DNA of 64,000 bases from Proteles cristata cristata. Taxonomy: Eukaryota; Chordata; Mammalia; Carnivora; Hyaenidae. The stretch is taken from positions 1 through 64,000 of the forward strand of contig JAESUZ010005093.1 of the NCBI GenBank assembly GCA_017311185.1. The letters are read 5' to 3'. Position numbers and translations under genes: made by a program. Positions 9,515 through 19,945 of this stretch are shown in pieces. The first letter of the stretch is position 1, and every line of letters starts with the position of its first letter. The notes under the pieces are model-generated. The model saw only the letters and a program-made list of their open reading frames with translations. It ran no database searches and was not told where the DNA came from.

Positions 9515-9740
9515 CATCTGAGGTAGCTAGCAACTCGGAACGGAAACTCTGGGGTCCCACTGACTGTATTCAAACCGTAGGTGTTTACTAGCTTGTAATC
9601 TTGGAAAATCATCTCATTTCTCTATACCTAAGGCACTCAATTTATAAAACAAGCAGAATTATGGTTGTTATGAAAATTGAATTAGTTAATCAAGTGAAGC
9701 GCCTACAATACTTGGCATATAGCAGGTGACACAGAAAGGA
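9515..9740 (+). repeat. MIR fragment
   Basis: Diverged MIR features in order: 'tattcaaaccgtaggtgttt', 'tcatctcatttctctatacc', 'aagcgcctacaatacttggc'. Confidence 0.55.
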
Positions 9741-9764
9741 TCTTTCACATTAAATTTGCTTCTA

Positions 9765-9949
9765 GGGGCACCTGGGTGGCTCAGTTGGTTGAATGTCTGA
9801 CTTTGGCTCAAATCATGATCTGACCGTTTGTGAGTTCAAGCCCTGAATAGGGCTCACCGCTGTCAGCACAGAACCCTCTTCAGATCCTCTGTCCCTGCTC
9901 TTTCTCTCTCTGCCCCTCCCCATCTTGTGCTTTCTCTCTCAAACAAATA

Positions 9950-9984
<35 letters not shown>

Positions 9985-9998
9985 ATAGACAGACAAAC
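9765..9998 (+). mobile_element. CAN-SINE with 9-bp TSD and long (AAAT)n tail
   Basis: Flanked by ttgcttcta (9756-9764, 9999-10007). The tail is a (aaat)n microsatellite from about 9950. Confidence 0.95.
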
Positions 9999-10113
9999 TT
10001 GCTTCTAACAAGAGCCATAACTGGTGCATATTTGTGCTATCATAAACTTGCTTTGGCTTTCAGGAGGCCATTGAATACCAGTTTTCTCATTTGTATAAAG
10101 AAAGCAGATCAGA

Positions 10114-10242
10114 CCTCCTTTCTTTCTTTCCTTCTTTCCTTCTTTCTTTCTTTCTTTCTTTTTTTTTTTTTCTTTCTTTCTTTTCCTTCCTTCCTTCCTT
10201 CCTTCCTTCTTTCTTTCTTTCTTTCTTTCCTTTCTTTCTTTC
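10114..10242. repeat. (TTTC)n/(TTCC)n microsatellite
   Basis: About 130 bp of pure pyrimidine built of cttt and cttc units. It likely varies in length between individuals. Confidence 0.95.
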
Positions 10243-10319
10243 TCTTCATCTCCAACATTCCTCCTAGAGACATTTCTAGGACCTTTAACAAACTTCAAAA
10301 GCACATAAACTGGTAAACT

Positions 10320-11008
10320 GGTTTAAACACTGTTGTGTGTGATATAGGCTCAACAACTCTAAAAACATCGCAGTAATTGAGTAATTGGCCACAAACACTT
10401 CTAGTTCAGATGCCAAGGTTAGGGAATGCAGAAGTAACAGCATAATAATAAATAATCAAATACCCATACCATTCCAGCTGGGTCGAGAGACATAACAGAG
10501 AGCTGTATCCCACATTATCAAATAGCCCCCATGGGCACTCACTGTAGAAAGGAGAGAGTTGGAAATTATTCCTGACTAGTTATCAGGAAGACAGTCAGGC
10601 AAAGAAAGTATGGCAGTGCTAGACGACAACTGGGCTGAACATCCATTGGACTGGATTCTCTGGGAAGCAGAAATGATATAGTGCAGAATGCTACTAGGGA
10701 GTGAAATAAGGGTCAGGGTTGAAAGGACGAATTACTTGGAAACTGATCAACAAAATTTTCTGCACTTTGTCAACCACACATCAATTAGTATGATACCATC
10801 CTACTGTTCTGTCTGAGTCATGGATGCTTTGGGCTTACATTTTTCTTTCTCATAAACTGCAATAAAATCTCTACATATATTAAGTGTTCACTTCATGTTT
10901 ATTAATAAATTAATGAGCCCTCTTAAATTTTCAGCCAAAGGAAATTAAAATAGAGCCAAAAGCTGGGGTTTCAGAGAACTTAAAATTCTATGAATTTAAA
11001 GTTGAAAT
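10320..11008. other. Non-coding, unassigned
   Basis: No gene, SINE or clear repeat recognised. Confidence 0.4.
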
Positions 11009-11016
11009 ACCTCATT

Positions 11017-11239
11017 TTTTAAAAAATTTTTTAACATTTTTATTTTTGAGAGAGAGACAAGGAAAGACAGAAAGAGCACAAGCAGGGGAAGGCCAGAGGG
11101 AGAGCGAGACATAGAATCTGAAGCAGGCTCCAGGCACTGAGCTGTCAGCACAGAGTCCGACATGGGGCTCGAACCCACAAACTGTGAGATCATGACTTGA
11201 GCTGAAGTCAGGCACTTAACTGACTGAGCCACCCAAGTG
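11017..11239 (-). mobile_element. CAN-SINE
   Basis: Reverse SINE. Short flanking duplication cctcatt or near variant (about 11010 and 11240). Confidence 0.9.
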
Positions 11240-11246
11240 CCTCATT

Positions 11247-12034
11247 ATTTTTATTTTGTAAAGAGAGAAATACTACTAATTGGGATCTCTTCTAAGTCAC
11301 TAAAATGATTTTTACCTCATCTGGTTTTGGTGAGAAAAATATGTAAAAATCACCAATATCCCCTTCAATGGTACCACAATAACAAAACGACTTCTTGATG
11401 CCATTTGGTCAATCACTTTAACCCAGTAAACAAGAATCACCATTACATGGGGGTCATCTGAATATTCCAGATATGTTGCCACCTCTATTACTTTCGTACA
11501 TGATATAATTAAGAGTCTACTCCATCCACAACCATGTTATTTTTTTCAGGTTTGCCAGGCACATGAGGGTTAGGAAGATTATCCATACTCTTCAAAAGTG
11601 TATGTGGTTTTTTTTTTTTTTGGACTTATGGTTTCTTGTGAAAATATATATTTTGGCTCAGATATTAGCTCGATGCAGCATTTATGATCAGTAATGTTTT
11701 TTCAACCAGCACATATGCCCAGGAAGGCCCTGGGAAAATGTTTGAGGGAGCATTGTACTGAATATATGTTTTTACCACACTCAATATTCTAATTTTAAAC
11801 ATTTGATATTTTCAATGCATCTAATTCACCATTTCCTCCAAACAGGGAGAATGCCAATTTCGGTCACTCAAGTCTTCAAAATAAATATTTTTTTATTTAT
11901 CATGATTTCATTTTTCTATAATTTTGGTTGTTAACTCCTCTTCAGTGTTAATTTGGGACCCAAGAATGGCAGTAAATAATTATGGGGGGCCTGGGAGAAC
12001 TCATGTAGGGAATGAAGACAAAAAGCCTGGGATT
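11247..12034. other. Non-coding, unassigned
   Basis: AT-rich, with a poly-T run at 11611-11622. No coding or repeat signature I can support. Confidence 0.4.
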
Positions 12035-12243
12035 GGGGCTCCTGGGTGGCTCCGTCGGTTGTGCGTCTAACTCTTGATTTTGGCTCAGGTTGTGATTTTG
12101 TGTTTGGTGAGATTGAGCCCCGCGTTGGGCTCTGCGCTGACAGCGTGGGGCCTGCTTGGGATTCGCTCTCTCTCTCTTTCCCTGACCCTCCCTCCCTCAT
12201 ACTCACACTCTCTCTCTCAAATAAATAAACTTAAAAAAAAAAG
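12035..12243 (+). mobile_element. CAN-SINE
   Basis: 'ggggctcctgggtggctccg' head and 'aaataaataaacttaaaaaa' tail. Confidence 0.95.
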
Positions 12244-12850
12244 GTGAAAAAACAAGTTTCTCCATTCAAGGGGTTTTTATTTCTGCAGAACTTCATATGT
12301 CCTCAAGAAACTGTCAGACCAGGATGAATGTACTGTGGCCCACAAGGGAGACTTAACTGCTATGGTGGTGAAAAGGCTATGATAACAAAGGAAACTTTCC
12401 AGATCCCCAGAAGAGAGCCGAAATCACTTTCAGTTGGCAGGAATCAGAAAATGCTTATGGAGGAGACCTAATGTATTTCTTTTTTTTAATTAAATTAAGT
12501 CAGATAAAATTTAATGAACATTAAATTCAAGAGTGGGAGCTATGTCTGAGTCCTCATTTTATCCCTGATATCTAGAACCAGAGCCCAGAACATAGTAGTA
12601 ATTTAATTACTCGACAAAACACTTGTTGAACTGATCTTGAGTAATTGAATTAAACTCAAAACAACTAGTAGGGCTTCAATGAAATAAAATTGAGACACAC
12701 AGACCAGGTCTTTCCAAAGTAAAAAAAAAACATGCAGCATGAGCAAAGAGGAAAACGCTACCAGGGAGTAATCCATCCTAATTGGGATGGATTGACATTT
12801 TCACAGACATGGTTCTATTTGAAAGTTTAATGATTTTATATGAGATGCAC
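12244..12850. other. Non-coding, unassigned
   Basis: No gene recognised. 12760-12793 holds a short imperfect inverted repeat (taatccatcc / ggatggatt). Confidence 0.4.
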
Positions 12851-12851
12851 A

Positions 12852-13255
12852 GGTTTTAGTATCATGGTTAAAGATGGAGTCCAGTATCAGAGAGCTGTAT
12901 CCGAGAAGGTGGTGAGGGAGTACATCAATGAGGGTGGACTCTTTATTTCAGACTTCTGGCTGAATGAAGCTGAATGCAATTGGGCAAAGACAGAATTTTT
13001 TGATTAGAGAGAGCACATTTATAGGGAGAGAGAAGGATAGATTCAGATGCAAGTGGGAAAGAAGGCAAGTTAGGTGAGCAGGGTCTCCTAGGGCAAATGA
13101 GGGCCCCGGATCAAAATCGAAGGAGGAAGACGTCCAAGGCCAGACCGACGCAAGCTGCATCTTGGCTTTGCTAGTAGCCATTTAATTTAATTTGGGACAA
13201 GTCACTGAATTCTCTGAGTTTGTTCTCTCACCTGCAAAATAGTGATGAAACTTAA
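12852..13255 (+). repeat. MIR fragment, apparently interrupted
   Basis: A MIR-like start ('tatcatggttaaagatggagtcc') at 12858 and a MIR-like end ('gggacaagtcactgaattctc ... cctgcaaaatagtgatgaaa') at 13190-13250 bracket about 290 bp of unassigned sequence. Confidence 0.45.
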
Positions 13256-13397
13256 ATCATCAGCATATGGTGTGTAAATAAAACAACTTCTGTTAAATTC
13301 CTGACATCCATAGTATGCCACTATAAAAATAAGTATGTTTTTTGTGGAATCATAGAGGCAATGTATCTACTCATAGAATATAGGGCTATATATAAGT

Positions 13398-13769
13398 GTT
13401 TTGGTTTCCTGGGACTTCTGTAACAAAGTACCACAAACCGGATGGCTCAAAACAATGGAAATGTATCATGTCACCATTCAGGAGGCCTTGGCACTCTTTG
13501 GTTTATAGCAACATAAATCCCATCTGTGCCTCTGTTGAACATGGCCTTCTCCCTGTATGTCCTTGTGTGTTCCTGTGTCTCTTCTCCTTTTTCTTATAAA
13601 AACACCAGTCATATTGTATTTCGAGTCCACCCTATTCCGGGATGATCTCAATCTTAACTAATAACATGTGCAAAGACCCTAATTACATGTGCAAACAAGA
13701 TCACATTCTGTGGGTCCAGGTTGACATGAATTTTGGGGGGACACTATTCAATCCAGTATAAGAAGTATA
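13398..13769 (-). mobile_element. MaLR LTR (MLT1-like)
   Basis: Reverse copy: 'ggtttcctgggacttctgta acaaagtaccacaaac' at left. 'cttataaaaacaccagtca', 'gcaaagaccct' and 'attttggggggacactattc' follow in MLT1 order. Highly diverged. Confidence 0.65.
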
Positions 13770-13849
13770 TTCCTAACTTTACTTTCATAATGGCTTCAAC
13801 AGACTATGATTATAAGAACTAGGATTTGGGCTAGGAGGGGAGGAAACCA

Positions 13850-14050
13850 AAATGACTGAGGGCTCAGTTCATGAACTTTGAATTCCATCTCTTCCTCTTC
13901 CCGGTTATATAGCCTTGGGAGCCATACCCTCTTTAGTTGATAGTTTTCTCATCTGATAAACCTGGAGTAGTACTTCAGTGTGTTTGGGGGCAGATTAAGT
14001 GAAGTAATATATGCAATGCCTGTAGCCTAGTACCTGGCCCAGAGGGACAG
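13850..14050 (+). repeat. MIR fragment
   Basis: 'gaattccatctcttcctctt', 'agttttctcatctgataaac' and 'tgcctgtagcctagtacctg' in MIR order. Confidence 0.5.
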
Positions 14051-14347
14051 TGCTTGGCTCACTCCAAGGAGCCTGACTTGTACTGTAGGTAGGGTGACGT
14101 GGAGGTTTTTGTTCACATAACCAAAGATGATCCATCATTTTCATCTAGTTGCAGACTAGAAGTACTGTTTGCAGAGCCACTTGCATTGTTTTGACTAATC
14201 ATTTTGCTACTGAGATTTCTCCATGTCTTGTTGTTCAATACCAGCATAAATGATTTACCACCGTTGGTGATTCACATTCCATAGAAGTGCTGGACCATAT
14301 GTCATTGTCCTTTAGTGTCCAGCATTTTAGTTTGCCCATTGACTTAA

Positions 14348-14575
14348 TTTTTTTAATTCTAAAAAAAATGTTTACTATTTTTGAGAGAGATAGACAGACA
14401 GAGAGAGCATGAGTGGAGGAGGGGCAGAGAGAGGGAGACACAGAAATCAAAACAGGCTCCAGACTCTGAGCTAGCTGTCAGCATAGAGCCTGCTGCAGGG
14501 CTCAAACCCACGAACCATGAGATCATGACCTAAGTGGAACTCAGATGCTTAATTGACTGAGCCACTCAGACGCCC
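14348..14575 (-). mobile_element. CAN-SINE
   Basis: Reverse SINE ending 'gactgagccactcagacgcc'. Confidence 0.9.
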
Positions 14576-14651
14576 CCTTGCTAAGCCTTAATAACTCTTA
14601 CAGGTGGAAAACCTGATATTTTATATCAATTTTTTAAAATGAGAAAATTGA

Positions 14652-14820
14652 GGGGCCCCTGGATGGCTCGTTTGGTTAGACAGTTGACTCTTGATTTCAG
14701 CTCAGGTCATGATCTCGTGGTTTGTGAGATCAGCCCTGCTTGGGGTTCTCTCTCTCTTTCCCTCTCTCTTTACTCCAGCTCCTTCTCAAAATAAAGAAAC
14801 TTTAAAACAATTTAAAAAAG
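14652..14820 (+). mobile_element. CAN-SINE, internally shortened
   Basis: 'ggggcccctggatggctcgt' head, flanked by near-identical aaaatgagaaaattga / aaaatgagaaatttga. It lacks the 'gctctgtgctgacag' block between the body and the CT tract. Confidence 0.9.
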
Positions 14821-15071
14821 AAATAAAATGAGAAATTTGATGTTTAAAGTAGTTACATGACAAATACAACACTTAATTGTATCCTGTTTGATGAAGAGGT
14901 CATATAACTATATATTCCACAAATATGTATCTTGGCTTATATTGGCCATATTGTAGGAGTTCATTGTTTGTCATCTGATAATGACATATAAACATTTTTA
15001 ATCAACATATTCAGTCTGTGGTAGTCACTATTTTATCCTGAAGAAAAGTCACTATTATACCTCTGAATATT

Positions 15072-15290
15072 TTTTTTTAATTTTTTTTAATGTTTTATTT
15101 ATTTCTGAGAGAGAGAGTGCATGAGCAGGGGAGGGTCAGAGAGAGAGGGAGATACAGAATCTGCAACAGGCTCCAAGCTCTGAGCTGGCTGTCAGCACAG
15201 AGCCCGACACAGGGCTTCAACCCACTAACCGTGAGATCATAACCTGAGCCGAAGTCGGACGCTTAACCAACTGAGCTACCAGGTGCCCCT
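15072..15290 (-). mobile_element. CAN-SINE
   Basis: Reverse orientation, ending 'aactgagctaccaggtgccc'. Confidence 0.9.
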
Positions 15291-15517
15291 ATACTTTTGA
15301 ATATTCTTAAACTTGGCATGAAGTTATATTGTCAAAATCTGTATTGGTTTCCTGTTTTTCCTGTTGGTTTGCTTGAGTTAACACTCAATTTTGCTAGTTT
15401 GCTGTCTTCCTATATACTGTGCTGAGAAGTCTGAAAAAGAACTAACAATTTGAATAAACCCTTTGCTATTCATGGTGCACTTTTAATTTTTACTTTTCTA
15501 AAAGTTTATTCTCTTTT

Positions 15518-15741
15518 ATTTATTTTTTAAATATTTCCTTACTTTTGAGAGAGAAAGAGGGAGAGAGAGAGAAGAAGAAGAGAACGAGTCGAGGAGGGGC
15601 AGAGAGAGAGGGAGACAGAATCCCAAGCAGACTCTGCGCTGTCAGTGCAAAATACGCAAAATACGTGCGTCTCAAAGCCACAAACTGTAAATGACCTGAG
15701 TCAAAATCAGACACTCAACCCACTGAACCACGTAGGTATCC
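15518..15741 (-). mobile_element. CAN-SINE, diverged
   Basis: Reverse SINE with an extended GA tract and degraded head ('actgaaccacgtaggtatcc'). Confidence 0.8.
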
Positions 15742-15852
15742 TTGAGTTTATTTAGTTTCAAGTGATCTCTACACCTGGCAAAGGGCTCAAACTCACAACC
15801 ATAAGATGAAGAATTACATACTCTTCTGATTGAGCAAGGTAGGGACCCTGAT
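15742..15852 (-). mobile_element. Older short CAN-SINE
   Basis: 'agtgatctctacacctggca' ... 'gattgagcaaggtagggacc', abutting the neighbouring SINEs. Confidence 0.7.
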
Positions 15853-15856
15853 GCAC

Positions 15857-16063
15857 TTTTTTTTTTAAGTGTATTTATTTATTTTGAGAAAGAGAGAGTG
15901 CAAGCAAGGAAGGGGCAGAGAGAGGGAGAGACAGAATCACACACAGGCACCTCATTGTCATCACAGAGCGTGATGTAGGTCTTGAACTCATGAACCACAA
16001 GATCATGACCTGAGCTGAGGTCAAGAGTCAGGCACTTAACTGACTGAGCCACCCAGGCACCCC
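15857..16063 (-). mobile_element. CAN-SINE
   Basis: Reverse SINE ending 'actgagccacccaggcaccc'. Confidence 0.9.
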
Positions 16064-16071
16064 AAAAGATT

Positions 16072-16255
16072 TCTTTTTTTTTTTTTTATTCATTTTGGGG
16101 GCGGGGGAAGAGAGCATGCGCAGAAGCATGGGAGGAGCAGAGAGAAAGAGAGAAACAGAGGATCCAAAGAGCCGATGTGGAGCTCAAACTCAGGAACTTC
16201 GAGATCATGACCTGAGGACAAAAGCAGACTCAACGAACTGAGCCACCGAGGCATC
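16072..16255 (-). mobile_element. CAN-SINE, shortened
   Basis: Reverse SINE lacking part of the middle; ends 'aactgagccaccgaggcatc'. Confidence 0.85.
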
Positions 16256-16387
16256 ACCTGATACACTTTAATATGAGTCCAAACTCTTTTATTTCATTGA
16301 TTTTGTGGAGCGACGTACAAATACAGCACAGTAGTGTAGTACTCCCTAACACTATGTTTCCAGTCATTAAATGGGCAAATCATCTTT

Positions 16388-16594
16388 TTTTTTTTTTTTT
16401 TAATTTCTAGAGAGAGAGACAGCGTGAGCAGGGGAGGGTCAGAGAGAGAGGGAGTCACAGACTCTGAAACAGGCTCCAGGCTCTGAGCTGGCAGTCAGCA
16501 CAGAGCCCGACGCGGGGCTCGAACCCACGAACCGCGAGATCATGACCCAAGTGAAAGTCGGACGCTTAACCGACTAAGCCACCCAGGCGCCCCC
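16388..16594 (-). mobile_element. Young CAN-SINE with TSD
   Basis: Flanked by exact aaatcatcttt (16377-16387 and 16595-16605). It carries the 'tttctagagagag' and 'ggcagtcagcacag' variants of the young subfamily. Confidence 0.95.
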
Positions 16595-16605
16595 AAATCA
16601 TCTTT

Positions 16606-17440
16606 GATATGAGGAACTACTGTATACGATTGCCTGTTATAAAGTACATGCATAATTAGGCAGGCAGGGAATTTTACAGACTGACTTGAAGAACTAAGAC
16701 AAATCATGCATTAAAATCAAATCTCCAGGAGCTCAAGGTTGTGTGCCAGCTGCCTGAACCTAGGGAAGTAAAACACAACAGAATGCCAGGTAGTTCGTTC
16801 GTAACAAGTTGCATATGCTCTAGATTTGGTATTTTGGCTCTACTTGCATCCCAGAGTGTATCTATACTTTCCTTTTGGTTCACTTTACAGTGAATACATG
16901 ATTTCCATTTGTAAGAGCTACATATGACAAGGAAGTGCTTCAAAAGGTCTCAGAGCACATGTGCAAGAGACAACACTAGACTGTTCCCGTCTTCTGAATT
17001 CAGTGGGAGATAAAGTGAGGATTTTTTTCTCCGTGTTTCATTTCTGTGTCTGTGCTATGTTAGCCTGGTATGCCACCACATATAAATTTTTTTTAACCGA
17101 ACCCAGATTTCATGAGTTTGTGGCTTTCTTTTAAAAGTCCTGGATGGTATCGCAGAGGAAAGTGATCCCCACTACTTTTTAAATTGCACTTTGCAAAATA
17201 AAAGTGTAAACATTTTTCAGATTTATTTCGGAACATTCGAAAACCCCAGGAATGCTTGGTGATATAAACCCACACAGATTAAGCAATTTAAAGATTTGGA
17301 GCAAATAAGCACCACTCAGCAGCGGGTTTAGTAAAGAGAAAGCATTTCAGCACATGTTCTGCCACAAAGTATTTGGGAGCCTTAAGTCAGAGCTTCAGAA
17401 TTCCTTCTGAAAAGGACAAAAGAGAGACTTCCTGTCATTT
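16606..17440. other. Non-coding, upstream of APELA
   Basis: Repeat-free by eye. No gene is seen. It may hold distal regulatory DNA. Confidence 0.4.
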
Positions 17441-17895
17441 CGATTGGTTTCTGCATGTGGGACCAATATGGGCAATTCAAAGTTTAAACAGATGCAAATG
17501 GTGAGGGGTGGCGGCAAAACCCTGCCTTGTTTTACATATTTCTCCACATCCAGATCATCGTCAGGCTCTCCTAGGAACTTTCTCGGTGGACTTCCACTAC
17601 ATTACAGCACGCTTGAATGGTTTATTTCGCCAATATTTGCTTATGGAAATAAAGGGGAGTGACGGGGGAGGGGGAAGGAGAGGAGGGGAGGAGGGGTTTG
17701 AGACCGAGGGAGGCTCGACCACAGCACCAGTAACCTTGTCTGATGTGATCATTAACCTTTCTGGAAAACGCAGCTGGCAGTTCTCGGAGGCTCGTCATTA
17801 GAATGTGAGGAGAGCCACACAGATATTGCCCAGACTATTCAAAGATTGTTTGGTTTACGCCTAGAGCTATTGCTCCGCTCCCGTGTGGCAGAAAA
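17441..17895 (+). promoter_or_regulatory. APELA: Presumed APELA promoter and 5' UTR region
   Basis: This interval immediately upstream of the APELA ATG is free of repeats. It has a G/A-rich block (17658-17712) and, at 17830-17855, 'cagactattcaaagattg'. That string contains a TCF/LEF-like tcaaag and a SMAD-like cagac. No TATA box is evident. The role is inferred from position only, and the transcription start cannot be placed. Confidence 0.4.
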
Positions 17896-17971
17896 ATGAG
17901 GTTGCGACAATTCTTTTTTGCGTTTTGTATTTTTGTGATGAGTCTTCTTCTTATCAACGGACAGAGACCAG
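17896..17971 (+). CDS. APELA: APELA (ELABELA/Toddler) coding exon 1
   Basis: APELA encodes a secreted peptide ligand of the apelin receptor (APLNR), acting in mesendoderm migration, heart and vessel development and fluid balance. This exon encodes residues 1-25. MRLRQFFFAFCIFVMSLLLI is a hydrophobic signal peptide, followed by NGQRP. The predicted mature hormone starts at Gln23, as in the family. The exon ends CCA-G and is followed at 17972 by the splice donor gtagga, a phase 1 junction. The sequence differs only conservatively from the mammalian family as I recall it. The start is the only ATG giving the signal peptide, and its context (gaaaaATGa) is adequate. It is too short for ORF-length filters. 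Confidence rests on the exon 2 match downstream. Confidence 0.95.
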
Positions 17972-19339
17972 GTAGGACTTTGATACATTTGTACCGAGTA
18001 TCTTGTTTATGCCTGTTTGGGTTCGTGGGTCTGAGCACGATTATGTCCCGTTGAAAAGCTCTTAGGTGCGCTTAGAGGCGTTGGGGGTAAATGTGTAGGA
18101 TTTCGGAACTATGCTATCTCTCCTTTTAGGTCTATTATTTGTATATTTTTTAAAGTTGACAGATTTTAAGATGATGATAAATATTTTTCCACTGTTTTTC
18201 TAAGTTCAGAGAAAATTTATTCCGAAGCAATTTTAGATATGTTGTCCTTACAAGTAAAAAGAAATAGACCGTTTGGTCTATTCATTACAGAGGTAAACAG
18301 ACTTACAGATTTTTAGGTAAAATACAAAATTCAAAGTTTATTGGAAGAACATTTTGCTGGCTAGAGTAGGGCAATATTAATAACTTGAATTAACAACATG
18401 AACACCATGTGACAAAATGCAGATAAAATCTTATAACAGGTTATTGTAGCTGTTATTTGTGGTTATATAATTAGATGTCTCAATTAAAAATACGAGGTTT
18501 AGTATTATTGTGCTTACAGAGCCAAAAATATCAAAAATATTTAGTCAAGATAATGTTAATTTACTTGACACATTTTTCAAAGATGATATCTGTTGTGTTC
18601 TTAACCAACAGGAATTTAGTGTGTAGAGTTATTCTAATGTGCTTTTACTTCAAAACCAAATATCTAAGATTTCAAAGCACTAGCACATAAAAAAAAAGAA
18701 TAAAGTTTTCTGACTCAGGAAAGAGCAACCCAGACTTAAATAGAAAGGTGAAAATATCCATTCCAAATATGTTAGTTTTTTTTTTTATGGTAATGTTCTT
18801 CTCCGTTTAGAGTGGACAATGGTGCATAACGGGTTAAAAATTCAGTCTCTGCCTTTTAGTTAAACTGAAGTTTGATCACTGAGGTTATTTTGGATGATGT
18901 CCCCTGGTTTGCCCTTTTAGATAAATGAGAAACATTTCCAAATCAGCAATTTGGAAAGCAGTTGATCCCTTCTAATTTATAGCAATTGCTAATCAAACTT
19001 TTCTGAACTACAGAACACCTTGGACAGTGTTCTTATAAAATACCTGTGATTAATTCACTACATGAGATGAAAAATCCAAGCATTTAGGAAGAAGTCCTGT
19101 GGGTGGAGGAGATTATGACTGCTAGATCCTGATATTAACATGAACTGTTAGGAATATACTCTGGGTCTCTGCATCGCGTTAATTTTTATGCCACAATCAC
19201 ATCGGGGCAAGCAGCAAATAATCACAATATAGTTTGGATCCAAAATATCCCCCTACATCCTCTAGGTTAAATAACAGTTCATTTTCTGAAAAATGCTCCT
19301 AATATTCCCCCCTCTTTTTTTTTTTTTTTTTTAACTCAG

Positions 19340-19428
19340 CTAACTTGGCATTAAGAAGAAAATTGCACAGACACAACTGCCTTCAGAGGAGATGTATGCC
19401 TCTCCATTCCCGGGTGCCCTTCCCCTGA
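19340..19428 (+). CDS. APELA: APELA coding exon 2 (C-terminal hormone part)
   Basis: A strong acceptor (long T tract, then aactcag at 19333-19339) opens this exon. Joining G (17971) with CT gives Ala26. It then encodes residues 27-54, ending HSRVPFP, with TGA at 19426-19428. Total length is 54 aa, the usual family length. The peptide keeps Cys39 and Cys44, the arginine pairs at 31-32 and 42-43 used for processing to shorter forms, and the invariant C-terminus CMPLHSRVPFP. From memory of human APELA, residues 26, 29, 30, 35 and 36 differ; losing Thr29 removes a possible N-glycosylation sequon at Asn27. Intron 1 is 1368 bp (17972-19339) and has no SINE. Confidence 0.95.
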
Positions 19429-19700
19429 GGTATTTCTGATAGGATATTGTAGGCAATATCCCAGATTAGAGATATTGAAGAAGGTTTATTTCTATTTTGT
19501 AATATGTGCTAATACCTTTAAGGTGATACCAGTTTGAGGGACGGGTCCTAACAGATGAAACAGTGAATGGCCTGATATTTGAGAATTGTTGGAAAATCTT
19601 GATAATTGCTGAATCTGAGAGATAGCTGCATGGGGATTAATACTACTGTTTGTGTTTGACACTTTCATAATTAAAATATCACATACCAGGAGAATATAAT
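19429..19700 (+). other. APELA: Presumed APELA 3' UTR
   Basis: Sequence directly after the APELA stop, without repeats. The transcript end is not determined. No AATAAA occurs before the SINE at 19717. AATAAA near 21040 is a remote candidate if the 3' UTR is long. Confidence 0.4.
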
Positions 19701-19716
19701 TATGAGAATATCTTTA

Positions 19717-19929
19717 TTTTTTTTAATGTTTTATTTATTCTGAGAGAGACACACAGTGTGAGCAGGGGAGGGTCAAAGAGAGAGAGGGAGACTAAGAATC
19801 CGAAGCAGTGTCCAGGCTCTGAGCTAGCTGTCAGCACAGAGCCTGATGCGGGGCTCGAACCCACAAAGCGTGAGATCATGACCTGAGCCGAAGTCGGACG
19901 CTTAACCAACTGAGCCACCCAGGCACCGC
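19717..19929 (-). mobile_element. CAN-SINE with 16-bp TSD
   Basis: Flanked by tatgagaatatcttta (19701-19716) and tatgagagtatcttta (19930-19945). Confidence 0.95.
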
Positions 19930-19945
19930 TATGAGAGTATCTTTA

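Noticed and set aside
10005..10304. Lys/Glu-rich open frames on the minus strand
   Set aside because: They are translations of the (TTTC)n microsatellite.
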